A stretch of 44,546 bases of DNA from DASZHJ01 sp035581425 (GCA_035581425.1 DATJVP010000017.1:1-44546); one strand, 5' to 3'; counted from the stretch's first letter, positions 25,013 through 33,301 are shown. Notes: generated by a model from the letters alone, not told the origin. A program made the numbers and translations.

Positions 25013-25517
25013 GGGGCGGCCCGAGCAGGAGCAGATCCGACCGCAGCCTCGCCGCGGTCGCAGGACCGAGCGAGGCCTCGATCTCTCTGAGGTTCGCCTT
25101 CCATAGAGGATAGGCCTCGGCGAGGACCACGCGTCCGGCGGCGGTGAGGAGCAGGCGTCGGCTGCGCTTGTCGCTATCGTCGGCCCGCACCGAGACGAGA
25201 CGGCGGCGTTGCAGCGCCTTGAGCACTGCCGTGAGCGTCGTGCGGTCCACACCCAAGAGCGCCGCAACCTCTCCCATCGCGGGCGGCGCCGGCCGGTTGA
25301 GCGACATCAGCAGGGAGAACTGACCATGGTTGAGGCTGAGAGGCCGGAACGCATCGTCGAAGCGCCGCGCCAGCGACCGCGCCGCCCGCTGCACGAAGAG
25401 GCAAAGGCAGTCGTCGCGGACCTCGATCGTCTTCTCGAAGGACAGGGAAGGCCGTGCGGGCGTTCGCCTCGATTTCCGCTTTTTCGAGAGTCGCCCCCTC
25501 GACAGTCGCATCGGCAT
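24957..25517 (-). CDS. MarR family transcriptional regulator
   Basis: A 186-residue winged-helix regulator. The HTH is in MGEVAALLGVDRTTLTAVLK, followed by the wing LVSVRADDSDKRSRRLLLTA; the N- and C-terminal helices would form the dimer. It is divergent from a VOC protein gene, and the 50 bp between the two starts hold a 20-bp near-perfect palindrome with GTTGATATCAAC at its core, a typical MarR half-site arrangement. Autorepression and control of the VOC gene are therefore likely. The basic N-terminal 25 residues are unusual, and the start may be further downstream, since no ribosome-binding site precedes 25517. The 3' end overlaps dctM. Confidence 0.88.
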   Translation of the reverse strand: MPMRLSRGRLSKKRKSRRTPARPSLSFEKTIEVRDDCLCLFVQRAARSLARRFDDAFRPLSLNHGQFSLLMSLNRPAPPAMGEVAALLGVDRTTLTAVLKALQRRRLVSVRADDSDKRSRRLLLTAAGRVVLAEAYPLWKANLREIEASLGPATAARLRSDLLLLGPPLNAPLTTAGARGRAAARP

Positions 25518-25524
25518 GCGCTAA

Positions 25525-25544
25525 TTATGTTGATATCAACCTAA
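25525..25544. promoter_or_regulatory. palindromic operator, probable MarR-family site
   Basis: TTATGTTGATATCAACCTAA is a 20-bp inverted repeat with one mismatched pair and a perfect 12-bp core (GTTGATATCAAC, 25529-25540). It is centred between the divergent MarR and VOC genes, 8 bp from the annotated MarR start and 24 bp from the VOC start. Position and symmetry fit a MarR-type dimer site that would cover both promoters. Confidence 0.65.
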
Positions 25545-25567
25545 CTGTCAAGAAGAGGGAGCCGCGC

Positions 25568-25975
25568 ATGACCAAAATGTGTCCCGTCGTCCACTTCGAG
25601 ATGCCTTACGAGCAGAGCGAGCGGATGTCCGCGTTCTACCGGAACGCCTTTGGCTGGCAGATGCAGGCGCTCGGCGAGGCGATGGGCAACTACGTGCTCG
25701 CGACGACCTCCGAGATGGAAGGCTGCGCGCCGAAAGAGCCCGGACGGATCAATGGCGGCTTCTACCAGCGGCGAGCGGATTGGCCGCACCAGTTTCCCGG
25801 GGTCGTCATCGCGGTCGACGACGTCCAAGCCGCGATGAAGCAGGTGCGTGCGGCGGGGGGCGAGGTGCTTGGTGCGCCCATGATGATACCCGGCGTCGGT
25901 CAATACGTGTCCTTCCTCGACACCGAGGGCAACCGCGTGAGCATGCTGCAGCCGCTGCCGCGCGCAGAGAAATGA
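25568..25975 (+). CDS. VOC family (glyoxalase/bleomycin resistance-fold) protein
   Basis: A 135-residue vicinal-oxygen-chelate fold protein. Blocks are CPVVHFEMPYEQSERMSAFY at the start, FGWQMQALGEAMGNYVLATT, and the C-terminal FLDTEGNRVSMLQPLP, where the conserved glutamate-type metal ligand position falls in DTEGNR. VOC proteins include glyoxalases, dioxygenases and antibiotic-binding proteins; the reaction here is not known. It is divergent from the MarR gene with a palindromic operator between, so it is probably the gene that regulator controls. A second VOC-like gene follows 21 bp downstream. Confidence 0.87.
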   Translation: MTKMCPVVHFEMPYEQSERMSAFYRNAFGWQMQALGEAMGNYVLATTSEMEGCAPKEPGRINGGFYQRRADWPHQFPGVVIAVDDVQAAMKQVRAAGGEVLGAPMMIPGVGQYVSFLDTEGNRVSMLQPLPRAEK

Positions 25976-25996
25976 TAGCGGCCACGGGGGGTGGAG

Positions 25997-26494
25997 ATGG
26001 CAATGCTGCGAAGGATCAGCCCGTGCCTTTGGTTCGACCGCGAGGCCGAGGAAGCCGCGCGATACTACGTCTCCATCTTCCGCAACGGCCGGATCGGGCG
26101 CATCAGCCATTTCGGCAAGGAAGGCTTAGAAGTCCACGGTCGGCCCGATGGCCTCGTGATGGCGGTGGAGTTCGAAATCGAGGGGCAGGGCTTCACCGCT
26201 CTCAACGGCGGTCCCAACTTCAAGTTCACCGAGGCGGTCTCCTTCCAGATTCCCTGCGACACGCAGGACGAGATCGACTACTACGCCGATCGGCTCTCCG
26301 CCGGAGGCGAGATCGGGCCCTGCGGATGGCTCAAGGACAAGTATGGCCTCTCCTGGCAGGTGTTTCCCGCGCAGTTGCCGGAGATGATGGGCGACCCTGA
26401 CAAGGAGAGGGCGGGCCGTGCAATGCGCGCGATGCTCACGATGAAGAAGATCGACCTCGCGCGCTTGCGCGCGGCCTATCTCGGGCAGGAGTAG
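25997..26494 (+). CDS. VOC superfamily protein, PhnB/3-demethylubiquinone methyltransferase-like
   Basis: A 165-residue protein of the PhnB-like VOC group. It begins MAMLRRISPCLWFDREAEEA and has the YYVSIFRNGRIGRISHFG, FTALNGGPNFKFTEAVSFQI and CGWLKDKYGLSWQVFP blocks of this family. Members are dimeric and mostly uncharacterised. It lies 21 bp after the first VOC gene and probably shares its MarR-controlled transcript. The start is uncertain: GTG at 25991 and ATGs at 25997 and 26003 are all in frame after the GGGGGTGGAG stretch. It converges with the next gene; the stops are one base apart. Confidence 0.86.
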   Translation: MAMLRRISPCLWFDREAEEAARYYVSIFRNGRIGRISHFGKEGLEVHGRPDGLVMAVEFEIEGQGFTALNGGPNFKFTEAVSFQIPCDTQDEIDYYADRLSAGGEIGPCGWLKDKYGLSWQVFPAQLPEMMGDPDKERAGRAMRAMLTMKKIDLARLRAAYLGQE

Positions 26495-26495
26495 C

Positions 26496-26876
26496 TCACC
26501 CTTCGTCGGGGAGCACTGCGCAGAGGATGCCGCGATCCCGCGTGTAGCAGATGACGAGCCGGTGGATCGGGTTCGGTGTTCGCTTGAGGATTTTGCTCTC
26601 GGGCACCGGCATCCATGTCGCCTCCGGCACGCCGAATCGCCGGTCGATGAGCGCCTCCCAGCCTTGCGCCGTAACGCGGTAGTCGGTGGGGCGGCAATCC
26701 GCGCGCGAGCAGCAGCTATTGCCGTCGGCGTCGTAAAGGCTCCGGAACCAGCGTGCGGTGGGGGAATAGGGATCGGCGTCCTCAGGCGGTGCCGCGCGCG
26801 CGCAAAGAGACCCCGCCAGCAAGACCGCGGCCATCGGCAGAATGAATGACGCTCTGGACTCGGCCACGGCCGCCAT
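26496..26876 (-). CDS. secreted cysteine-containing hypothetical protein
   Basis: A 126-residue protein with a clear signal peptide (SFILPMAAVLLAGSLCARAA, cut near residue 29). The mature part has Trp/Tyr-rich blocks also seen in small exported alphaproteobacterial hypotheticals: ARWFRSLYDADGNSCCSRAD, CRPTDYRVTAQGWEALID, and RLVICYTRDRGILCAVLP. It has five cysteines after the signal, enough for two disulphides. The function is unknown; export to the periplasm is inferred from the signal. It is a single gene, convergent with the VOC pair and divergent from the ffh operon. Confidence 0.75.
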   Translation of the reverse strand: MAAVAESRASFILPMAAVLLAGSLCARAAPPEDADPYSPTARWFRSLYDADGNSCCSRADCRPTDYRVTAQGWEALIDRRFGVPEATWMPVPESKILKRTPNPIHRLVICYTRDRGILCAVLPDEG

Positions 26877-26918
26877 TCTAGCAGATGGCGCCAGTGTTTG
26901 GCCCGTGCTAGCCCGGAT

Positions 26919-26947
26919 TTGACAGGCGGCACGCCTTCCCGTAGCTT
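26919..26947 (+). promoter_or_regulatory. candidate promoter of the ffh operon
   Basis: TTGACA at 26919-26924 is a perfect -35 hexamer, and TAGCTT at 26942-26947 follows after a 17-bp spacer. The pair is about 100 bp upstream of the ffh start. Only the -35 is strong; the -10 matches three of six consensus bases, which is common in GC-rich alphaproteobacteria. Confidence 0.45.
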
Positions 26948-27048
26948 CCCGCCGCTTCCCAGGAAGCACGTTCGTTTCGCCCCCGAGGGGGCCGGCCGGT
27001 CCGCGAGTGTCGCGCGCTGGCCTTGCTTGCTTTTGCGATGGAGCAGGG

Positions 27049-28440
27049 ATGTTCGAGAGCCTGAGCAATCGTCTGACCGGCGTCTTCGACCGGCTGCGCC
27101 GTCGCGGCGCGCTGTCGGAATCCGACGTCGAGGCGGCGCTCCGGGAAATCCGCGTCGCACTCCTCGAAGCCGACGTTGCGCTCCCCGTCGTCAAGAGCTT
27201 CGTCGACGGCGTCAAGGCGAAGGCCGTGGGTCAGGAGGTGATCCGCTCCGTCACGCCCGCGCAGATGGTCGTGAAGATCGTCCACGATCACCTCGTGGAG
27301 ACGCTCGGCGGCGTGGTCGGTGAGCCCGGCTTCGAGAACGGGCTCAATCTGAACGCGCCGGCGCCTGTCGTCGTGATGATGGTGGGGCTCCAGGGCTCGG
27401 GCAAGACGACGACGACGGCGAAGCTCGCGCGGGTCCTCAAGGAGCGCCAGCGCAAGAAAGTCATGATGGCCTCGCTCGACGTGCATCGTCCCGCGGCGCA
27501 GGAGCAGCTCGCGGTGCTGGGCCGGCAGGTCAGTGTCGATACGCTCCCCTTCGTTGCGGGCGAGCAGCCGCTTGCGATCGCCAAGCGCGCGCATCAGGCG
27601 GCCAAGCTCGGCGGCTACGACGTGCTGATGCTCGACACCGCGGGTCGTCTCCACATCGACGAAGGCTTGATGAGCGAGGCGGCGGCGGTGCGCGACGCGA
27701 CGGGGCCGACGGAAACGTTGCTTGTCGCGGACGCTATGACCGGCCAGGACGCCGTCAATGTCGCCAAGAGCTTCGCCGAGCGCGTGGGGATCACGGGAAT
27801 CGTGCTGACGCGCGTCGACGGCGATGCCCGCGGCGGTGCCGCGCTCTCGATGCGCGCGGTGACGGGGCAGCCCATCAAATTCGTGGGCGTCGGCGAGAAG
27901 CTCGATGCGCTCGAGCCTTTCCATCCCGAGCGCGTTGCGGGCCGAATTCTCGGAATGGGCGACGTGCTGAGCCTCGTTGAGAAGGCTGCGGAGACCGTCG
28001 AGCGCGACGAAGCCGAGAAGCTCGCGGCCAAGATGCAGAAGGGGACCTTCGACCTCGACGATCTCGCCTCCCAACTGAAGCAGCTCAAGAAGATGGGCGG
28101 GATGTCCGGCCTGATGGGATTGCTCCCGGGCGTGGGCAAGATCAAGCGCCAGCTCGAGGAGGCCAAGATCGACGAGGGGATGCTGAAGCGCCAGGAGGCG
28201 ATCATCTCTTCGATGACGCGGAAGGAGCGCAAGAACCCGAAGGTTCTCAATGCCTCGCGCCGCCGCCGAATCGCCGCCGGCTCCGGCACGACGGTGCCGG
28301 AGGTGAACCGCCTCCTGAAGCAGTATCAGGACATGGCCGACATGATGAAGAAGGTCTCGAAGCTCGGGAAGAAAGGCATGATGCGCGGCGGCCTCACGGG
28401 CTTGCTGCCCGGCGGCGGCGGCGGATTCAGGCCGCATTGA
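27049..28440 (+). CDS. ffh: signal recognition particle protein Ffh
   Basis: A 463-residue SRP GTPase. The N domain begins MFESLSNRLTGVFDRLRRRG. The G domain shows P-loop GLQGSGKTTTTAKLARVL, DVHRPAAQEQL, LDTAGRLHIDE and TRVDGDARGGAAL. The methionine-rich M domain carries MGGMSGLMGLLPGVGKIK, the RNA-binding SRRRRIAAGSGTT and a Gly-rich end. It binds signal sequences and 4.5S RNA and hands ribosomes to FtsY. I placed the start at 27049, the family's usual MFESLS. It is the first gene of ffh-rpsP-rimM-trmD-rplS. Confidence 0.97.
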   Translation: MFESLSNRLTGVFDRLRRRGALSESDVEAALREIRVALLEADVALPVVKSFVDGVKAKAVGQEVIRSVTPAQMVVKIVHDHLVETLGGVVGEPGFENGLNLNAPAPVVVMMVGLQGSGKTTTTAKLARVLKERQRKKVMMASLDVHRPAAQEQLAVLGRQVSVDTLPFVAGEQPLAIAKRAHQAAKLGGYDVLMLDTAGRLHIDEGLMSEAAAVRDATGPTETLLVADAMTGQDAVNVAKSFAERVGITGIVLTRVDGDARGGAALSMRAVTGQPIKFVGVGEKLDALEPFHPERVAGRILGMGDVLSLVEKAAETVERDEAEKLAAKMQKGTFDLDDLASQLKQLKKMGGMSGLMGLLPGVGKIKRQLEEAKIDEGMLKRQEAIISSMTRKERKNPKVLNASRRRRIAAGSGTTVPEVNRLLKQYQDMADMMKKVSKLGKKGMMRGGLTGLLPGGGGGFRPH

Positions 28441-28488
28441 GAATGACCGTTCACCCTCGCCCTCTCTCACTCAAACCAAAGGAGACTC

Positions 28489-28860
28489 ATGGCTCTCAAA
28501 ATCCGGATGACCCGCGGCGGCGCGAAGAAGCGTCCCTTCTATTCGATCGTCATCGCCGACAGCCGCAGCCCGCGCGATGGCCGCTTCATCGAGAAGGTCG
28601 GGACCTATAATCCGATGCTCGACCGCGGCCACAAGGAGCGCGTGGTGCTGAAGACTGAGCGCATCCAACATTGGATCAAGATGGGAGCGACGCCGAGCGA
28701 TCGCGTCGCGCGCTTCCTCGGCGACGCCGGCCTGGCGCCGAAGCCCGAGATCCGCGAGACGCCCAAGAAGTCGGCGCCGCGCGCCAAGGCGCAGGAGCGC
28801 GCCAAGGCTGCTGCCGGCGCCACCGAGGCGGCAGCGGGCGAGAGCGCGCCGCAGAGCTGA
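28489..28860 (+). CDS. rpsP: 30S ribosomal protein S16
   Basis: A 123-residue S16. The start MALKIRMTRGGAKKRPFYSI and the blocks RFIEKVGTYNPML and SDRVARFLGDAGL are diagnostic. The C-terminal 40 residues are a Lys/Ala-rich tail (KKSAPRAKAQERAKAAAG), as in many alphaproteobacteria, so the protein is longer than E. coli S16 (82). The gene follows ffh by 48 bp with AAAGGAGA just upstream. Confidence 0.97.
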   Translation: MALKIRMTRGGAKKRPFYSIVIADSRSPRDGRFIEKVGTYNPMLDRGHKERVVLKTERIQHWIKMGATPSDRVARFLGDAGLAPKPEIRETPKKSAPRAKAQERAKAAAGATEAAAGESAPQS

Positions 28861-28873
28861 TCGGGCCCACCGC

Positions 28874-29425
28874 ATGGGCGCCTCCCCTGAGCGGCGCGTC
28901 CTCATGGGCATGATCCTCGGCGCGCATGGTGTGAAGGGCGTGATCCGCGTTCTGAGCTACGCCGAGGTGCCCGAGGACATCGTTGCCTACGGGCCGCTAC
29001 TCGACGAGAGAGGAGAGCGCCGGTTCCGGTTGAAGCTCGTGGGGCGCGCGCGAGGCGCGCTGTTGGCGGAGGCCGAGGGTGTCGGCGACAGGGACGCCGC
29101 GGCGCGGCTTCGGGGCACGAAGCTCTACGTGCCGCGCGCGGCTCTCCCGCCCGCGAAGCTCGGCGAGTACTACTGGGGCGATTTGGTTGGGCTTGCGGCG
29201 GAGCTTCCGGATGGGACGGCGCTCGGCGAGGTAGTGGCAGTCCACGATTACGGCGCCGGCACCAGCCTAGAGGTGCGGCGCCCCGACGGCGGGGTGGTGA
29301 TGGTGCCGTTCACGGATCGCGTAGTCCCAGTGGTCGAGATCGAGAAGGGAAAGTTGACGATCGTACCGGTGCCCGGTCTCCTTGAGAACCGACCGGTCGA
29401 GACCGAAGAGGTAAACGAGGATTAG
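28874..29425 (+). CDS. rimM: 16S rRNA processing protein RimM
   Basis: A 183-residue 30S maturation factor. The N-terminal RimM barrel (MGMILGAHGVKGVIRVLSYA) and the C-terminal PRC-barrel part (YYWGDLVGLAAELPDG, MVPFTDRVVPVVEIEKGKL) are both present. It helps assemble the 30S head by binding S19. It follows rpsP by 13 bp, and trmD follows by three. Start choices at ATGs 28874 and about ten codons later (MGMILG) are both possible. The C-terminus ends with an acidic tail (VETEEVNED). Confidence 0.95.
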   Translation: MGASPERRVLMGMILGAHGVKGVIRVLSYAEVPEDIVAYGPLLDERGERRFRLKLVGRARGALLAEAEGVGDRDAAARLRGTKLYVPRAALPPAKLGEYYWGDLVGLAAELPDGTALGEVVAVHDYGAGTSLEVRRPDGGVVMVPFTDRVVPVVEIEKGKLTIVPVPGLLENRPVETEEVNED

Positions 29426-29428
29426 GAC

Positions 29429-30121
29429 GTGGCTTGGGTCGCGACGGTGCTCACGCTCTTTCCGGAGATGTTTCCGGGGCCGCTCGGCTGCTCGCTCGCG
29501 GGAAGCGCGCGCGACGGCGGGGTTTGGCGGCTCGAAACAGTGGACATCCGTGGATTTGCGCGCGATAAACACCGCTCCGTCGATGACGCTCCCTTTGGCG
29601 GCGGCCCCGGCATGGTGATGCGGCCCGACGTGGTCGATCGTGCGATCGCGGAAGGCGCGGGTCCCGGCCCGGCGATCTACCTCTCGCCTCGGGGGCGTCG
29701 CCTGGAGCAGGCACGGGTGAAAGAGCTCGCTGCAGGCCCGGGCGTCACGCTCTTCTGCGGGCGCTACGAGGGTGTCGACGAGCGTGCGCTCGAGGCGCGG
29801 TCGATCGAGGAGCTGAGCCTCGGCGATTTCGTCCTCTCCGGCGGCGAGCCCGCGGCGATCGCGCTCATCGACGCCTGCGTCAGGCTGCTGCCGGGTGTCG
29901 TGGGCGAGCCCGCGACGCTCGCGGAGGAAAGCTTCGAGGACGGTCTCCTGGAATATCCGCATTACACGCGGCCCCAGGAGTGGGCGGGACGATCGGTGCC
30001 GGAGGTGCTGCTCTCCGGCGATCACGCGAGGATCCGCCGGTGGCGGCAGGAGCAGCGGGAGCAGGCGACGCGCGAGCGGCGCCCGGACCTATGGGAACGC
30101 CGAGCGCGGCGGACGACTTGA
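29429..30121 (+). CDS. trmD: tRNA (guanine-N1)-methyltransferase TrmD
   Basis: A 230-residue SPOUT methyltransferase that makes m1G37 and so prevents +1 frameshifting. Starts at a GTG, three bases after rimM, preceded by GAGGATTAGGAC. Family blocks are TLFPEMFPGPLG, VDDAPFGGGPGMVMRPDVV, FCGRYEGVDERALE, LGDFVLSGGEPAAIALIDAC and LEYPHYTRPQEWAGR; the knotted SAM site lies in the GGGPGM and GRYEGVDER parts. Length is at the short end of the family (240-250). Confidence 0.96.
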   Translation: MAWVATVLTLFPEMFPGPLGCSLAGSARDGGVWRLETVDIRGFARDKHRSVDDAPFGGGPGMVMRPDVVDRAIAEGAGPGPAIYLSPRGRRLEQARVKELAAGPGVTLFCGRYEGVDERALEARSIEELSLGDFVLSGGEPAAIALIDACVRLLPGVVGEPATLAEESFEDGLLEYPHYTRPQEWAGRSVPEVLLSGDHARIRRWRQEQREQATRERRPDLWERRARRTT

Positions 30122-30137
30122 TGGAAGAGGTGGTGTC

Positions 30138-30557
30138 ATGAGCTTGGTGAAGACGTTGGAGCAGGAGCAGATCCAAAAGCTGCTCGCGGGCCGTGCGATC
30201 CCGGATTTCCTGCCGGGCGACACGGTGAAGGTGAGCCTCAAGGTGGTGGAAGGCGAGCGCGAGCGCATCCAGGCCTTCGAGGGCGTCTGCATCGCGCGCA
30301 AGAATGCGGGCCTCAATTCCAATTTCACGCTGCGCAAAATCTCCTACGGCGAGGGCGTCGAGCGCATCTTCCCGCTCTACTCGCCGCGCATCAGCGCGAT
30401 CGAGGTAATGCGCCGCGGCTCGGTGCGCCGCGCGAAGCTCTATTATCTCCGCGGCCTCACCGGCAAAGCCGCCCGCATCGCCGAGCGCAGCAGCACGGGC
30501 GATGTCGAGGTGCCCGAGAGCGGCGCCAGTGCCGAGCCCGCGGAGTCGACACAATAG
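30138..30557 (+). CDS. rplS: 50S ribosomal protein L19
   Basis: A 139-residue L19 with MSLVKTLEQEQIQKL at the start and the family core IPDFLPGDTVKV, GVCIARKNAGLNSNFTLRKI, GEGVERIFPLYSPRI and KLYYLRGLTGKAARI. It sits at the 30S-50S interface. The acidic-polar C-terminal tail (about 20 residues) is beyond the E. coli protein. It is the last gene of the ribosomal operon; a long palindrome follows 17 bp later and may end or stabilise the transcript. Confidence 0.97.
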   Translation: MSLVKTLEQEQIQKLLAGRAIPDFLPGDTVKVSLKVVEGERERIQAFEGVCIARKNAGLNSNFTLRKISYGEGVERIFPLYSPRISAIEVMRRGSVRRAKLYYLRGLTGKAARIAERSSTGDVEVPESGASAEPAESTQ

Positions 30558-30574
30558 GAGGAGTGTCGCCGGTA

Positions 30575-30679
30575 CGTCCTTCGACGCGCTCCCTTCGGTT
30601 GCTTGCTCGGGATGAGGGGCGCCGGAGATGCAATTCTCGATCAACCTCATCCTGAGCAAGCGAAGCGCGTCGAAGGACG
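30575..30679. repeat. long intergenic inverted repeat between rplS and leuC
   Basis: CGTCCTTCGACGCGCT (30575-30590) is exactly complementary to AGCGCGTCGAAGGACG (30664-30679). Inside it, GCTTGCTCGGGATGAGG (30601-30617) pairs with CCTCATCCTGAGCAAGC (30645-30661) with one mismatch. The two stems are joined by unpaired bases on the left arm and enclose a 27-base loop. This is the layout of a repetitive extragenic palindromic element of the kind widespread in alphaproteobacteria. A one-arm copy of the 16-bp end occurs at 36158-36173. It could act as a transcript end or stabiliser behind rplS. Confidence 0.7.
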
Positions 30680-30719
30680 CGCGATGACGGTGCGAACGGG
30701 AATATAGGGATCGACGGTC

Positions 30720-32126
30720 ATGACCAAGCCCCGCACGCTCTTCGACAAGATCTGGGATAGCCACGTCGTCGATAGGCAGCCGGACGGTACCTGCCTCCTC
30801 TACGTCGACCGGCACCTCGTCCATGAGGTCACTAGCCCGCAGGCCTTCGAGGGGCTGCGCGCCACCGGCCGCCGCGTTCGCCGGCCCGATGCCACGATCG
30901 CCGTCGCCGACCACAACGTCCCCACCACCGACCGCTCCCGCGGTATTGAGGAGCCGGAATCGCGGCTCCAAGTCGAGACGCTCGAGCGCAACGTCAAGGA
31001 ATTCGGCGTGCCCTATTTCGGCATGACCGATATCCGCCAGGGCATCGTCCATATCATCGGGCCCGAGCAGGGCATGACCCAGCCCGGCATGACCATCGTC
31101 TGCGGCGATAGCCACACCGCGACGCACGGGGCCTTTGGCGCGCTCGCCTTCGGCATCGGTACGACCGAGGTCGAGCACGTGCTCGCGACGCAGACGCTCA
31201 TCCAGAAACCGGCCAAGAACATGCTGGTCCGCGTCGAGGGCACGCTTCCCTTCGGCGTCACGCCCAAGGACTTGATCCTCGCGATAATCGGCAAGATCGG
31301 CACCGCCGGGGGCACCGGCCACGTCATTGAATACGCCGGCAGCGCCATTCGCGGCCTCTCAATGGAGGGCCGCATGACCGTCTGCAACATGACGATCGAG
31401 GGCGGGGCGCGCGCGGGGCTGGTGGCACCCGACGAGACCACCTTCGAGTACCTGAAGGGGAAGCCGCACGTGCCCAAGGGAGCGGCCTGGGAGCAGGCGG
31501 TGAGGTACTGGCGCACGCTCCCGAGCGATCCCGACGCCCATTACGACACGGATGTCGAACTAGACGCGGCCTCGATCGTGCCGCAGGTGACGTGGGGCAC
31601 GAGCCCCGAGGACGTGCTCCCGATCACAGGCGTCGTCCCGAACCCCGCCGATGCCGCCGATGAGGGGAAGCGCCAGGCGATGCAGCGCTCGCTCCAGTAC
31701 ATGGGCCTGACGCCGGGAACGCCCCTCGCCTCGGTGCCGGTGCAGCGCGTCTTCATCGGCTCCTGTACCAACGGCCGCATCGAGGACCTGCGCGCGGCGG
31801 CGGCCGTGGCCAAGGGTCGCAAGGTCGCCGATGGCGTCAACGCGCTGGTGGTGCCGGGCTCCGGTCTGGTCAAGGAACAGGCGGAGGAAGAGGGGCTCGA
31901 CCGGGTCTTCCTCGATGCGGGCTTCGAGTGGCGCGAGGCCGGGTGCTCCATGTGCCTCGCCATGAACGCCGACAAACTCGAGCCCGGCCAGCGATGTGCC
32001 TCCACCTCGAACCGCAATTTCGAGGGCCGCCAGGGCCGCGGAGGGCGCACTCATCTCGTCAGCCCCGCCATGGCCGCGGCAGCGGCGGTGACGGGCCATC
32101 TCACGGACGTAAGAAAGCTCCGCTAG
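30720..32126 (+). CDS. leuC: 3-isopropylmalate dehydratase large subunit
   Basis: A 468-residue aconitase-family subunit that, with LeuD, isomerises 2- to 3-isopropylmalate in leucine synthesis. Motifs are ADHNVPTTDRS, CGDSHTATHGAFGALAFGIG, GSCTNGRIEDLRAAA and CSMCLAMNADKLEPG; the three [4Fe-4S] ligands are the Cys of SCTNG and the two of CSMC. The N-terminus MTKPRTLFDKIWDSHVV is typical. It is separated from leuD by a small DUF4282 gene. Length is normal. Confidence 0.97.
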   Translation: MTKPRTLFDKIWDSHVVDRQPDGTCLLYVDRHLVHEVTSPQAFEGLRATGRRVRRPDATIAVADHNVPTTDRSRGIEEPESRLQVETLERNVKEFGVPYFGMTDIRQGIVHIIGPEQGMTQPGMTIVCGDSHTATHGAFGALAFGIGTTEVEHVLATQTLIQKPAKNMLVRVEGTLPFGVTPKDLILAIIGKIGTAGGTGHVIEYAGSAIRGLSMEGRMTVCNMTIEGGARAGLVAPDETTFEYLKGKPHVPKGAAWEQAVRYWRTLPSDPDAHYDTDVELDAASIVPQVTWGTSPEDVLPITGVVPNPADAADEGKRQAMQRSLQYMGLTPGTPLASVPVQRVFIGSCTNGRIEDLRAAAAVAKGRKVADGVNALVVPGSGLVKEQAEEEGLDRVFLDAGFEWREAGCSMCLAMNADKLEPGQRCASTSNRNFEGRQGRGGRTHLVSPAMAAAAAVTGHLTDVRKLR

Positions 32127-32264
32127 CCTCCGATTTCCGCGCGCGCTACCGCGGCGTGCGTCGGTATCGCTTGCATTTCACCGCGAGTCGAATTTCACTG
32201 ATGGTCCGTCTCGGCTCGCGTGCCGAATGACGCAAGCGTTCCTTGGGGAAGCAGGAGGGAAGCA

Positions 32265-32522
32265 ATGGGTGAATATCTCAAATTCGACCGCATGATCACG
32301 CCTATCATGATCCAGATCTATTTCTGGGTCGTTCTGGTCGTAGTTGAGATCCTATTCCTGATTCAGATGTTTGGTGGAGAGGGGGGAATACAGCGACTTG
32401 GAGCACTCGTCGGTTTCCTCATATTTCCCCTGATTCATCGCATGATCTGCGAATGGATCATCATCATGTTCCAGATCAACGATAAGCTGCACGACATCCG
32501 GGAAAATACAAAGAAGGGCTGA
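32265..32522 (+). CDS. small membrane protein, DUF4282 family
   Basis: An 85-residue protein. It starts MGEYLKFDRMITPIMIQIYF and has two hydrophobic helices (about 13-36 and 46-66), the second leading into CEWIIIMFQINDKLHDIREN, a DUF4282 hallmark. It is predicted to sit in the inner membrane; the function is unknown. The ATG at 32265 follows GCAGGAGGGAAGC, a strong ribosome-binding site, which is why I prefer it to 32220. It interrupts the leuC-leuD pair, and its AT-richer sequence differs from both neighbours. Confidence 0.82.
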   Translation: MGEYLKFDRMITPIMIQIYFWVVLVVVEILFLIQMFGGEGGIQRLGALVGFLIFPLIHRMICEWIIIMFQINDKLHDIRENTKKG

Positions 32523-32665
32523 CCTACCTCCGGCGACAGCCGGTCGGACAAGGCTCATTACCGCAACGGCGGCCTGGGGTGGAGATTCCGCTTCCCCAGG
32601 CCGTTCCGTTGTGGCACCTCAGGGCGGCCAACAACAGCGAGGGCCGCCGCTCACGGCACCGTCCA

Positions 32666-33277
32666 ATGCAGAAGTTCACTACCCTTACGGGCATCGCCGC
32701 CCCGCTGCCGATGATCAACGTCGACACCGACAAGATCATTCCGAAGCAGCACCTGAAGACGATCGCCCGCACCGGCCTCGGCAAGGCGCTCTTCGACGAG
32801 ATGCGCTTTCGCCCCGACGGCTCCGAAAACCCCGATTTCGTGCTGAACCAGCCGGCCTATCGCCAGACGAAGATTTTGGTCGCAGGCGAGAATTTCGGCT
32901 GCGGCTCCTCCCGCGAGCACGCGCCCTGGGCGCTTCTCGACTTCGGCATCCGCTGCGTCATCGCGCCGAGCTTCGCGGACATCTTCTTCAACAACTGCTT
33001 CAAGAACGGCATCCTCCCGATCGAGCTGCCGCAGCCGATCGTCGATCAGCTCATGGACGATGCGAAGAAAGGCGCCAATGCGCGCCTCACCATCGACCTC
33101 GAGCAGCAGACGATCACTCGGCCCGACGGCGGGAAGATTCATTTCAAGATCGACGCCTTCCGCAAGCATTGCCTGCTGAACGGCCTCGACGACGTGGGCT
33201 TGACGCTCCAGAAGGCGCCCGCCATCGATCGCTACGAGGAGCGCCAGCGGCTCAGCCAGCCGTGGCTCTATTCCTGA
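32666..33277 (+). CDS. leuD: 3-isopropylmalate dehydratase small subunit
   Basis: A 203-residue swivel-domain subunit. The start MQKFTTLTGIAAPLPMINVD is the family's usual N-terminus, so I placed it at 32666 rather than 32579. Blocks are NVDTDKIIPKQHLKTI, LVAGENFGCGSSREHAPWAL and SFADIFFNNCFKNGILPI. Together with LeuC it isomerises isopropylmalate. About 140 bp separate it from the DUF4282 gene, and leuB begins 24 bp downstream. Confidence 0.97.
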   Translation: MQKFTTLTGIAAPLPMINVDTDKIIPKQHLKTIARTGLGKALFDEMRFRPDGSENPDFVLNQPAYRQTKILVAGENFGCGSSREHAPWALLDFGIRCVIAPSFADIFFNNCFKNGILPIELPQPIVDQLMDDAKKGANARLTIDLEQQTITRPDGGKIHFKIDAFRKHCLLNGLDDVGLTLQKAPAIDRYEERQRLSQPWLYS

Positions 33278-33301
33278 AACCCGGCTTGGGGATTCGCGAT
33301 T

